Part shown: piece after piece, positions 24,763 through 32,545 of the stretch
Numbering within the stretch: position 1 is the stretch's first letter
How the letters are laid out: each line of letters begins with the position of its first letter
Origin: Enterococcus_C asini_A
GTDB lineage: Bacteria; Bacillota; Bacilli; Lactobacillales; Enterococcaceae
Strand: one strand, 5' to 3'
DNA: 64,000 nucleotides
Assembly: GCF_031928785.1 (NCBI RefSeq)
Contig: NZ_JARQAL010000003.1
Notes under the pieces: generated by a model
What the model was told of the DNA's origin: nothing
What the model saw: the letters and a program-made list of their open reading frames with translations, nothing else
Database searches by the model: none
Position numbers and translations under genes: made by a program

Positions 24763-25879
24763 AGCAATCGAAAATGAAGCATTGCATTGTATCGGCTGTG
24801 GGGCAGAGATTCAAACCACCACACCGGATACGTTAGGTTATACTCCCCAATCTGCATTAGATAAAGGACTTGCTACAGGAGAAGTTTATTGTCAACGCTG
24901 TTTCCGTTTACGCCATTACAATGAAATCCAAGATGTGAGTTTGACGGATGATGATTTTTTACGACTTTTAAATGAATTAGGCCAAAAGGAAGCTTTGATT
25001 GTCAATGTAGTGGATATCTTTGATTTTAACGGATCACTGATTCCCGGATTACATCGTTTTGTCGGGGATAATCCGGTTTTATTAGTGGGAAACAAAGTGG
25101 ATATTTTACCAAAATCGTTGAAAAAGTCTAAAATGACGCAATGGATGCGAGAACGAGCCCATGAAGCGGGGTTACGACCAGTGGATGTGCTGTTAACCAG
25201 TGCTAAAAAGCCTAATGAAATGACCAATTTACTGGAAATGATTGAGAAGTATCGAGAGGGCCGGGATGTTTATGTGGTGGGTGTGACCAACGTCGGCAAG
25301 TCCACATTGATCAATGCCATCATTAAGCAGACTGCTGGTGTGAAAGAATTGATTACCACCTCACGTTTTCCGGGAACTACCTTAGACAAAATCGAGATTC
25401 CGCTAGATGATGGTCACTTTCTAATTGACACGCCAGGGATTATTCACCGACATCAAATGGCTCACTACTTAGGCAAAAAAGATTTAAAAATCATTGCGCC
25501 GGCTAAAGAAATCAAACCAAAAGTCTACCAATTAAATCCTGGACAAACTTTGTTTTTTGGAGGACTAGCCCGCTTTGACTTCGTCGCAGGAGAACGGGCG
25601 TCGTTTACCGCATTTATGGCCAATGATATTGAAATTCACCGTACCAAACTGGAAAAAGCGGATGCGTTTTATGAAAAACATGTTGGCGGATTATTGCAAC
25701 CACCTCGTCCCGATGAAGTGGCTGATTTTCCTGAACTAGTGCGCTTTGAGTTTTCAGTGAAAGAAAAGACGGATATTGTCTTTGCCGGGCTCGGTTGGGT
25801 AACGGTGCAAAAACCGGGAGTCGTCTGTGGCTGGGCGCCAAAAGGTGTGGATGTTTTACGTCGGAAAGCTTTAGTGTAA
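24755..25879 (+). CDS. yqeH: ribosome biogenesis GTPase YqeH
   Basis: 374 residues from ATG 24755, after GAGGTG. The N-terminal zinc finger is CIGCGAEIQ...CQRCF. The GTPase motifs are circularly permuted: G4 VGNKVDIL comes before G1 GVTNVGKST and G3 IDTPGII. YqeH acts in 30S subunit assembly. The overlap with yqeG suggests translational coupling. The C-terminal half (about 200-374) is the usual YqeH extension. Confidence 0.95.
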   Translation: MSEAIENEALHCIGCGAEIQTTTPDTLGYTPQSALDKGLATGEVYCQRCFRLRHYNEIQDVSLTDDDFLRLLNELGQKEALIVNVVDIFDFNGSLIPGLHRFVGDNPVLLVGNKVDILPKSLKKSKMTQWMRERAHEAGLRPVDVLLTSAKKPNEMTNLLEMIEKYREGRDVYVVGVTNVGKSTLINAIIKQTAGVKELITTSRFPGTTLDKIEIPLDDGHFLIDTPGIIHRHQMAHYLGKKDLKIIAPAKEIKPKVYQLNPGQTLFFGGLARFDFVAGERASFTAFMANDIEIHRTKLEKADAFYEKHVGGLLQPPRPDEVADFPELVRFEFSVKEKTDIVFAGLGWVTVQKPGVVCGWAPKGVDVLRRKALV

Positions 25880-25912
25880 GAAAATAGCAGTACTTGGAAG
25901 GAAAGTGAAAGA

Positions 25913-26224
25913 ATGGAATTACGAGGAAAACAAAAACGTTTTTTGCGCAGTAAAGCCCACCACCTGCAACCAATTTTTCAAGTTGGTAAAGGCGGATTAA
26001 ATGAAGCGATGATTTTACAAATTCAAGAAGCTTTAGAAAAGCGGGAATTGATTAAAATCACATTGTTACAAAATACGGATGAAGTTGCCGATGAAGTGGC
26101 AGCAGTCTTACATGACCAAATTCACTGTGAAATAGTGCAAATCATCGGTCGTGTTGTGGTTTTATTCAAACCTTCTTCAAAAGAAAAATACCAAAAGATT
26201 TCGACTGAAGTTAAAGCCATCTAA
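25913..26224 (+). CDS. yhbY: YhbY family ribosome-associated RNA-binding protein
   Basis: 103 residues, a single CRM domain. LRGKQKRFLRSKAHHLQPIFQVGKGGLNE holds the conserved RNA-binding GxxG-type loop (VGKGG). These proteins bind the pre-50S ribosome. It lies 33 bp after yqeH, in operon, with GGAAAG ahead of the ATG. Confidence 0.92.
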   Translation: MELRGKQKRFLRSKAHHLQPIFQVGKGGLNEAMILQIQEALEKRELIKITLLQNTDEVADEVAAVLHDQIHCEIVQIIGRVVVLFKPSSKEKYQKISTEVKAI

Positions 26225-26254
26225 GGCTAAATTTACAAAGGAAAGTGAGGGAAT

Positions 26255-26896
26255 ATGTTGCAAACCAAGATCAGAAAAGACGTTCAAACTTTGGTGGCCA
26301 ACCCCCAACCTGAGTTTGTAAAACGGCGTCAAGTAGGCATTCTGGGCGGAAACTTTAATCCGGTACACAATACTCATTTGATCTTAGCGGATCAAGTGGG
26401 GCGATTATTGGGACTGGATCAAGTCTATCTAATGCCAGAATTTTTGCCACCTCATGTGGATGAAAAAACAACCATTGCCCCAGAGCATCGGCTAAGGATG
26501 TTGCAGCTGGCCATTGAAGGCAACCCTTTATTAGCCATTGAACCCATTGAATTGCAACGGCAAGGTAAGAGTTACACTTATGAAACGATGAAGGAATTGC
26601 GAGAACGACATCCGGATACGGACTATTATTTCATCATCGGTGGTGATATGGTGGAATACTTACCTAAATGGCATAAAGTGGATGAATTAATGCAGTTAGC
26701 CCAATTTGTAGGGGTACGCCGCCCCGGTTATCCAGAAATTTCGGATTATCCTTTGATGTGGGTGGATGTGCCTTTAATGGATCTTAGCTCGACGATGATT
26801 CGTCAAAAAGTAGCCCAAGGGTGTTCCATTCGTTATTATGTACCAGAAGCGGTACGAGACTATATCGAAGAAAAGGGGCTGTACTTAGATGAATGA
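26255..26896 (+). CDS. nadD: nicotinate-nucleotide adenylyltransferase
   Basis: 213 residues. It makes deamido-NAD from nicotinate mononucleotide and ATP. The nucleotidyltransferase motifs GILGGNFNPVHNTHLILADQ (HxxH) and SSTMIRQKVAQG (ISSTxxR-type) are present, as is DYYFIIGGDMVEYLPKW. A 26-residue N-terminal extension before the core is also seen in other Lactobacillales. It overlaps yqeK by 8 bp. Confidence 0.94.
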   Translation: MLQTKIRKDVQTLVANPQPEFVKRRQVGILGGNFNPVHNTHLILADQVGRLLGLDQVYLMPEFLPPHVDEKTTIAPEHRLRMLQLAIEGNPLLAIEPIELQRQGKSYTYETMKELRERHPDTDYYFIIGGDMVEYLPKWHKVDELMQLAQFVGVRRPGYPEISDYPLMWVDVPLMDLSSTMIRQKVAQGCSIRYYVPEAVRDYIEEKGLYLDE

Positions 26897-27482
26897 ACCA
26901 ACTTATACGGATTTAGACCGAGAACGCTTGATGCAAAAAGTGCAGATGCACATGAGTGAAAAACGTTTTAAACATGTTTTAGGTGTGGAAGAGGTAGCGG
27001 TGGCTTTAGCTGAAAAATACGGTGCTTCTCCAGTCAAAGCTTCTATTGCCGCTTTGTGCCATGATTATGCCAAAGAACGTCCAGATGATGAATTTGAACT
27101 GGTGATTCGTCGCGATGGTTTTGATTTAGCCTTGTTAAATTGGAATAACGCCATTTGGCATGGCTTGGTGGGGGCTAATTTTGTAGCCCGTGAACTGGAA
27201 ATTGAAGACGAAGAAATCCTACAAGCAATTCGTCTTCATACTACAGGAGCTGCCCAAATGAGTTTATTGGATAAAATCATTTATGTAGCAGACTATATTG
27301 AACCAGGGCGGGATTTTCCTGGAGTGGTGGAAGCTCGAGAGATTGCCATGGTGGATTTGGATGAAGCGGTGCGTTATGAAACCAAACATACTTTAGCCCA
27401 TTTAATTGAAAATGAAAATGCTGTCTACCCTAAAACCTTAGAAACCTATAATCATTGGGTAGCAAAAAAGAAAAGGAGCTGA
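26889..27482 (+). CDS. yqeK: bis(5'-nucleosyl)-tetraphosphatase (symmetrical) YqeK
   Basis: 197 residues, HD-domain hydrolase. Metal ligands are in RFKHVLGVEEVAVALAEKYG, the HD pair in ALCHDYAKERPD, His in WHGLVGANF and DKIIYVADYIEPGRDFPGV. It is the YqeK family, which degrades Ap4A. The frame ends directly against the rsfS ribosome binding region. Confidence 0.93.
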   Translation: MNEPTYTDLDRERLMQKVQMHMSEKRFKHVLGVEEVAVALAEKYGASPVKASIAALCHDYAKERPDDEFELVIRRDGFDLALLNWNNAIWHGLVGANFVARELEIEDEEILQAIRLHTTGAAQMSLLDKIIYVADYIEPGRDFPGVVEAREIAMVDLDEAVRYETKHTLAHLIENENAVYPKTLETYNHWVAKKKRS

Positions 27483-27488
27483 CCTAAA

Positions 27489-27845
27489 ATAGATAGTCAG
27501 AAGATTTTAGAAATCGCCGTAACTGCGGCAGATAGTAAACATGCTGAGGATATCTTGGCTTTAGATGTGCGGGAAATTTCCCTTTTAGCAGATTATTTTG
27601 TGATTTGTTCTGCCAATAGTGAACGCCAAATCAATGCAATTATTGATGAAGTGTTGGAACAAGAAGAAAAAAATGGTGTGGATGTCAAACGGATTGAAGG
27701 CAAAGACGGGGCTGCTTGGGTCTTAATTGACTTAGGGGATGTCATCGTTCATGTCTTTTCGAATAACGAACGAGCTTTTTATAACTTAGAAAAGCTTTGG
27801 GCCGATGCGCCGTTAGTCGACATTAGCAAGTGGGTTGTGGCGTAA
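27489..27845 (+). CDS. rsfS: ribosome silencing factor RsfS, apparent ATA start
   Basis: 118 residues if translation starts at ATA 27489; the first ATG/GTG/TTG-type start in frame is TTG 27555, which would remove the N-terminal 22 residues. The upstream codons read like the normal RsfS N-terminus (DSQKILEIAVTAADSKHAEDI), and the resulting length fits the family. AGGAG (27474-27478) lies 10 bp before ATA. The core has EISLLADYFVICSANSERQ and KDGAAWVLIDLGDVIVHVF. RsfS binds uL14 and blocks 50S/30S joining. Either a non-standard start or a point change is present. Confidence 0.85.
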   Translation: MDSQKILEIAVTAADSKHAEDILALDVREISLLADYFVICSANSERQINAIIDEVLEQEEKNGVDVKRIEGKDGAAWVLIDLGDVIVHVFSNNERAFYNLEKLWADAPLVDISKWVVA

Positions 27846-28591
27846 TGGCCTACGAAACCTTTGCCTTTGTCTATGATGAGGTGATGGACAAAACCTTGTA
27901 TGACAAATGGTTAAGCTTTGCCAAGCGTCATTTAGGCAAGCGCCGTAACTTATTGGAATTAGCCTGCGGTACCGGAGCTTTAGCGGTAGCTTTTGCTAAG
28001 GAAGATTATCAAGTCACCGCCTTGGATCTTTCTGAGGAAATGTTGATGATGGCCAGTGAACGAGCCTATGAAGCTCATGCGGACATTCAATTATTAGCTG
28101 GAGATATGATGGATTTAGAAGGCGTGGGTAGCTTTGAAGCTGTGACCTGTTTTTCTGATTCTATCTGCTATATGCCAGACGCTCCTAGCGTGCAACAGGT
28201 TTTTGATGAAGTCTATCAAGTATTGGAGGAAGAGGGCGTCTTTTTATTTGACGTTCATTCCCAATACCAGATTAATGAGGTCTTTCCTGAGTACAGCTAT
28301 CATTATCAAACCGATGAATTTGCCTTTTTGTGGGATAGCTATCAAGATGCTCCAGATACGATTCAACATTTTTTGACTTTTTTTGTGCCGGAAAATCCTT
28401 CCGAGGAAAAAGTGGCTAACAACTTGTTTATCCGTGAAGATGAGATTCATGAAGAACGGACTTATCCTTTGGCTGAATACGTGCGCATGTTGGAAAACGC
28501 AGGATTTAGCAAGGTAGAATGCTATGCTGATTTTATTGATAGTGAACCAAATGAAAAAAGTCGTCGGTGGTTTTTCGTTTGTCACAAGTAA
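27845..28591 (+). CDS. class I SAM-dependent methyltransferase (YqeM type)
   Basis: 248 residues from ATG 27845, which overlaps the rsfS stop (TAATG). SAM motif I is LLELACGTGALAVAFA, with the acidic residue at the end of strand 2 in VTALDLSEEMLMMA. The YqeM-type order yqeK-rsfS-methyltransferase is common in Firmicutes. The substrate is unknown. It is probably the last gene of the operon; a weak GAGG...CTCGC hairpin with a T-run (about 28597-28627) follows. Confidence 0.88.
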   Translation: MAYETFAFVYDEVMDKTLYDKWLSFAKRHLGKRRNLLELACGTGALAVAFAKEDYQVTALDLSEEMLMMASERAYEAHADIQLLAGDMMDLEGVGSFEAVTCFSDSICYMPDAPSVQQVFDEVYQVLEEEGVFLFDVHSQYQINEVFPEYSYHYQTDEFAFLWDSYQDAPDTIQHFLTFFVPENPSEEKVANNLFIREDEIHEERTYPLAEYVRMLENAGFSKVECYADFIDSEPNEKSRRWFFVCHK

Positions 28592-28667
28592 GAAGTGAGG
28601 AGGGGTTAGCCATTCCTCGCTTTTTTTATAGAAATCTTACTTAAAGAAGGATATTCGATTGAAAATT

Positions 28668-28676
28668 TGCTATACT
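28668..28676 (+). promoter_or_regulatory. extended -10 promoter of the GH1 gene
   Basis: TGCTATACT, about 50 bp upstream of the start. No clear cre site is seen. Confidence 0.5.
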
Positions 28677-28728
28677 AAAGAAGTGAAGGATTAATGTCTA
28701 GTCATTTAAAATTTGAGGAGGGGTACAT

Positions 28729-30162
28729 TTGACAAAGCAATCGAAATTTCCAAAAGATTTTCTTTGGGGTTCGGCTTCAGCTGCTTATCAAGTAGAAGGT
28801 GCTTGGGACCAAGACGGTAAAGGACCATCTGTCTGGGATGAATTTGTCCGCATTCCAGGAAAAACATTTAAAGGGACCAATGGGGATTTGGCAGTAGATC
28901 ATTTCCATCGTTACCAAGAAGACATCGCATTAATGAAAGAGCAAGGGTTGAAAGCTTATCGTTTTTCCGTAGCGTGGACACGGATTTTTCCTAAAGGACG
29001 AGGAGAAGTTAATCAAGCTGGCTTGGACTTTTATATCCGTCTAGTTGATGAATTGATTGCAAACGGTATCGAACCAGTGCTTACCTTGTACCATTGGGAC
29101 TTGCCTCAAGCCTTACAAGATGAATATCAAGGCTGGGAATCTCGCAAAATTATTGATGATTTTGTGAACTATGCCACTGTTTTGTTCGAAGCATTCCGAG
29201 ATAAAGTTCATTATTGGGTTAGTTTAAATGAACAAAACGTCTTTATTCAAATGGGCTATATGTTGGCGTTGCATCCTCCAGGTGTTACCGATGAAAAACG
29301 GATGTACGAAGCAAACCACATTGCCAATTTGGCTAATGCTAGTGTGATTAATAAATTTCACGAGTTGAATATGCCCGGAAAAATTGGGCCAAGCTTTGCC
29401 TATACGCCAAACTATGCCATTGATAGCGATCCGAAAAATGTTTTGGCCGCGGAAAATGCAGAAGACTTAATGGCTCATTATTGGATGGATGTTTACGCTT
29501 GGGGCGAATATCCAATCAGTATCATGCATTATTTGAAAGCTCGGGGAATTGCACCAACGATTGAAGAAGGGGACATGGACTTACTACGTTCGGCTAAACC
29601 TGACTTTATGGGGATGAATTACTATCAAACAGCCACCAATGCTTTCAATCCACTTGATGGAGTGGGGCAAGGGAAAATGAATACCACGGGTAAAAAAGGT
29701 AGCTCTGAAGAATCCGGTGTTCCAGGAATGTATAAAAAAGTTTCCAATCCTTTTGTGGATCGTACGAACTGGGATTGGGAAATTGATCCTACGGGAATTC
29801 ACATTGCTTTAAGACGAGTGACCAGTCGCTACCGTTTACCAGTTCTGATTACGGAAAATGGTTTAGGAGAATACGACAAGATTACAGAAAATCATGAAAT
29901 TCATGATGAGTATCGAATTAAGTATTTGAAAAACCATGTGGCTGCCATTGGGGATGCCATTAGCGAAGGCTGCGAAGTGTTGGGCTACTGTACTTGGTCT
30001 TATACGGATCTTTTAAGTTGGTTAAATGGTTATCAAAAACGCTATGGCTTTGTCTATGTGGACCAAGATGAAACTCAAGAAGGCAGCTTGAAGCGATACA
30101 AAAAAGACAGCTACTACTGGTATCAACGAGTAATGGCTTCAAATGGGGAAAACTTAGAGTAA
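28729..30162 (+). CDS. GH1 family 6-phospho-beta-glucosidase
   Basis: 477 residues from TTG 28729, after GAGGAGGGG. (beta/alpha)8 barrel of GH1: FLWGSASAAYQVEGAW at the N-terminus, acid/base Glu in WVSLNEQNVF (most GH1 have NEP), nucleophile Glu in LITENGLGEYD. The C-terminal SWLNGYQKRYGFVYVDQD contains the Lys-x-Tyr pattern that binds the sugar 6-phosphate, so the substrate is likely a PTS-imported beta-glucoside phosphate. No transporter is adjacent. It has its own promoter and terminator between yqeM and tmcAL, like a late addition. Confidence 0.85.
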   Translation: MTKQSKFPKDFLWGSASAAYQVEGAWDQDGKGPSVWDEFVRIPGKTFKGTNGDLAVDHFHRYQEDIALMKEQGLKAYRFSVAWTRIFPKGRGEVNQAGLDFYIRLVDELIANGIEPVLTLYHWDLPQALQDEYQGWESRKIIDDFVNYATVLFEAFRDKVHYWVSLNEQNVFIQMGYMLALHPPGVTDEKRMYEANHIANLANASVINKFHELNMPGKIGPSFAYTPNYAIDSDPKNVLAAENAEDLMAHYWMDVYAWGEYPISIMHYLKARGIAPTIEEGDMDLLRSAKPDFMGMNYYQTATNAFNPLDGVGQGKMNTTGKKGSSEESGVPGMYKKVSNPFVDRTNWDWEIDPTGIHIALRRVTSRYRLPVLITENGLGEYDKITENHEIHDEYRIKYLKNHVAAIGDAISEGCEVLGYCTWSYTDLLSWLNGYQKRYGFVYVDQDETQEGSLKRYKKDSYYWYQRVMASNGENLE

Positions 30163-30223
30163 AGGGTAGAGTTTACCCATAGTCGCTTCACCAGTCTTCA
30201 ATCAATCCCAAATGCGAAATCAT

Positions 30224-30272
30224 AAAAAGCAAGCAACTTCCAATGTTCTTGAATGGAAGCTGCTTGCTTTTT
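30224..30272 (+). terminator. GH1 gene terminator
   Basis: A 19-nt arm (30224-30242) pairs with 30254-30272 with one mismatch. AAAAAGCAAGCA is at the base, and a T-run lies just after. Confidence 0.9.
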
Positions 30273-30392
30273 CATTTTTTTGTGTCTGGAAATAGTCGCC
30301 ATTTATCCTTTAGAAATGACTGTGGCACTTTGCTTTCTTATTTCATTTGTTTCTATTATCTGTACTGTTATAATGGATAGCGAGGTGAAAAG

Positions 30393-31559
30393 ATGAAGTC
30401 AGTGGGAATTATTGTGGAATACAATCCTTTTCATAATGGTCATGCTTACCATGCAAAAATGGCCCGGCAAAAAAGTGGTGCCGAAGTCGTGATTGCCGTA
30501 ATGAGTGGCAATTTTTTGCAACGAGGAGAGCCGGCGATTGTAGATAAATGGCAGCGGGCTGAGGCGGCTTTACACAACGGTGTGGATTTAGTGGTGGAAT
30601 TGCCTGTTTCGTGGTCAGTTCAGGCAGCGGATTATTTTGCCAAAGGTGGAGTGAAAATATTACAGGCGCTAAACTGTGACAGCTTATGTTTTGGAACAGA
30701 AGATAATGTAGACTTTGACTACCAAGCTTTTGGTAATTTCGCTTGGGCAGAACAAGAGCGAGTAAATACGGCTTTCCAACAAATTTCCGATCAAAAACTC
30801 AGCTATCCCCAGAAGATGAGTCTAGTTTATCAAGAGCTCTTTCCGACCTTGCATTTATCTGGCGAACAACCCAATCACGTATTAGGCTTGACCTATGCTA
30901 AGGAAAATGCCAGCTATTTGCGTCCTATGAAATTGATTCCTATTCAGCGAAAAGGAGCAGCTTACCATGAAGCTGGACTAGTTCAGGAGTTTGCCAGTGC
31001 TACAGGCATTCGCCAAGGTGTACAACAAGGGAGGGATGTCAGTCCGTGGATTCCTTCTCAGACAATGAACGCTCTGTTAAAAGAACAAGTCACTTGGGAA
31101 AAATTGTGGCCTCTTTTGCGGTATCGCTTGTTAGCTAGTCGCAAAAGTGAGTTGCAAACTATTTATCAAATGGTAGAAGGACTTGAGACTCGTTTAATGA
31201 ATGCTGCCCGCAATGAAACGGATTACCAGTCATTTTTATCCCAGATTAAATCCAAGCGCTATACGTGGACTAGGATGCAGCGGTTGTTGTGTTATACCTT
31301 ATTAAATATTACTCAAGAAGAAATGACGGCAGCCTGGGAACAACCAGCCTTAAGAATTCTTGGCTACACGAAATCTGGCCGAGCATATTTGCATCAAAAT
31401 AAGAAAAACTTACAATTACCTCTCTTAAGTAAAATTGGCCAAGGGACTACAGTGGAACAAGTCGTGAGTAAGCGAGCTGATGAACTTTATCGCTTAGGGG
31501 ATCAGCGAGTTCCAGAGCAAAATATCGGGCGATTTCCCTTGCGAGTGGAAATTCCCTAG
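30393..31559 (+). CDS. tmcAL: tRNA(Met) cytidine acetate ligase (YlbM/TmcAL)
   Basis: 388 residues. The N-terminal nucleotidyltransferase motif is GIIVEYNPFHNGHAYH (HxGH-type), followed by VVIAVMSGNFLQRGEPAIVDKW. TmcAL makes N4-acetylcytidine at the tRNA(Met) wobble base from acetate and ATP. The C-terminal helical part is normal in length. GAGGTGA precedes ATG 30393. It has its own promoter region downstream of the GH1 terminator. Confidence 0.9.
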   Translation: MKSVGIIVEYNPFHNGHAYHAKMARQKSGAEVVIAVMSGNFLQRGEPAIVDKWQRAEAALHNGVDLVVELPVSWSVQAADYFAKGGVKILQALNCDSLCFGTEDNVDFDYQAFGNFAWAEQERVNTAFQQISDQKLSYPQKMSLVYQELFPTLHLSGEQPNHVLGLTYAKENASYLRPMKLIPIQRKGAAYHEAGLVQEFASATGIRQGVQQGRDVSPWIPSQTMNALLKEQVTWEKLWPLLRYRLLASRKSELQTIYQMVEGLETRLMNAARNETDYQSFLSQIKSKRYTWTRMQRLLCYTLLNITQEEMTAAWEQPALRILGYTKSGRAYLHQNKKNLQLPLLSKIGQGTTVEQVVSKRADELYRLGDQRVPEQNIGRFPLRVEIP

Positions 31560-31566
31560 AAAAGAC

Positions 31567-31594
31567 TTCACAGAATGCTTTTTGACAAGTATAA
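31567..31594 (+). promoter_or_regulatory. yebC promoter
   Basis: TTCACA (31567-31572), 16 bp, TATAAT (31589-31594). Confidence 0.55.
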
Positions 31595-31643
31595 TGGAAC
31601 AGGATATTTTTCACATAACAATTATTGAAAGCGAAGTGTAATG

Positions 31644-32363
31644 ATGGGTCGTAAATGGGCAAATATCGTCGCTAAAAAAACCGCAAAGGATGGGGCCAAT
31701 AGCCGCGTCTATGCAAAATTCGGGATTGAAATCTATGCAGCTGCAAAATCTGGAGAACCTGATCCCCATGCGAATCAAAAACTGCGGTTCGTAATCGAAC
31801 GGGCGAAAACGTATAATGTACCAAAACATATTATTGATCGAGCAATCGAAAAAGCCAAAGGTAGCGGGGATGAAACCTATCAAGAACTACGCTATGAAGG
31901 GTTTGGCCCTAATGGTTCCATGGTGATTGTGGACACATTGACCAACAATGTAAACCGTACCGCAGCAGATGTACGGGCAGCTTTTGGGAAAAATGGCGGG
32001 AATATGGGAGTTTCCGGTGCTGTTTCTTATATGTTTGACAACACAGCACTCTTTGGCTTTGCCGGAGATGATGCGGATGAAATCTTAGAATACTTAATGG
32101 ATCAAGATATCGATGTGAGAGACGTGGAAGAAGAGGATGGCCAAATCGTAGTTTACGGTGAATCCGAAGACTTCAGTGCCATTAACAATGCCTTGCGAGA
32201 AAAAGGAATTACTGAATTTTCCGTGGCTGAATTGCAAATGGTTCCTCAAAACGAAGTATCTTTATCAGGAGAAGACTTGGAACAATTCGAAAAAATGATT
32301 GACGCTTTGGAAGATTTAGAAGATGTGCAATCTGTTTATCACAATGTAGAACTTGAAGATTAA
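31644..32363 (+). CDS. yebC: YebC/PmpR family transcriptional regulator / translation factor
   Basis: 239 residues from ATG 31644, the second of two tandem ATG codons, matching the family start MGRKWANIVAKK. RYEGFGPNGSMVIVDTLTNNVNRTAADVR, FGKNGGNMGVSGAVSYMF and the C-terminal DLEDVQSVYHNVE are diagnostic. Members were described as DNA-binding regulators and more recently as translation factors acting at proline-rich stalls. The 'WANI' N-terminus marks the YeeN-like branch found in Firmicutes. Confidence 0.92.
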   Translation: MGRKWANIVAKKTAKDGANSRVYAKFGIEIYAAAKSGEPDPHANQKLRFVIERAKTYNVPKHIIDRAIEKAKGSGDETYQELRYEGFGPNGSMVIVDTLTNNVNRTAADVRAAFGKNGGNMGVSGAVSYMFDNTALFGFAGDDADEILEYLMDQDIDVRDVEEEDGQIVVYGESEDFSAINNALREKGITEFSVAELQMVPQNEVSLSGEDLEQFEKMIDALEDLEDVQSVYHNVELED

Positions 32364-32373
32364 GTTTTCGTCT

Positions 32374-32408
32374 AAAAGACTGGTGCGTTTAGCGTACCAG
32401 TCTTTTTG
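32374..32408 (+). terminator. yebC terminator
   Basis: AAAAGACTGGT (32374-32384) pairs perfectly with ACCAGTCTTTT (32396-32406), with CG/GC inner pairs, then T. Confidence 0.92.
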
Positions 32409-32487
32409 TACTTTTTAGAAGTAATGAAGACAGCCTTTTATGGAAATAGTGGGCATTTTGTTCTGTTAGTGGGTACCGAGAATCTTT

Positions 32488-32515
32488 TTGGCAAGAAAGT
32501 AGGATATGCTATACT
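32488..32515 (+). promoter_or_regulatory. glpK promoter
   Basis: TTGGCA (32488-32493), 16 bp, TATACT (32510-32515) with an extended TGC. No good cre site is seen near it. Confidence 0.65.
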
Positions 32516-32545
32516 AAACTGAAATCAATTTAAGGTGGAGAAAAT

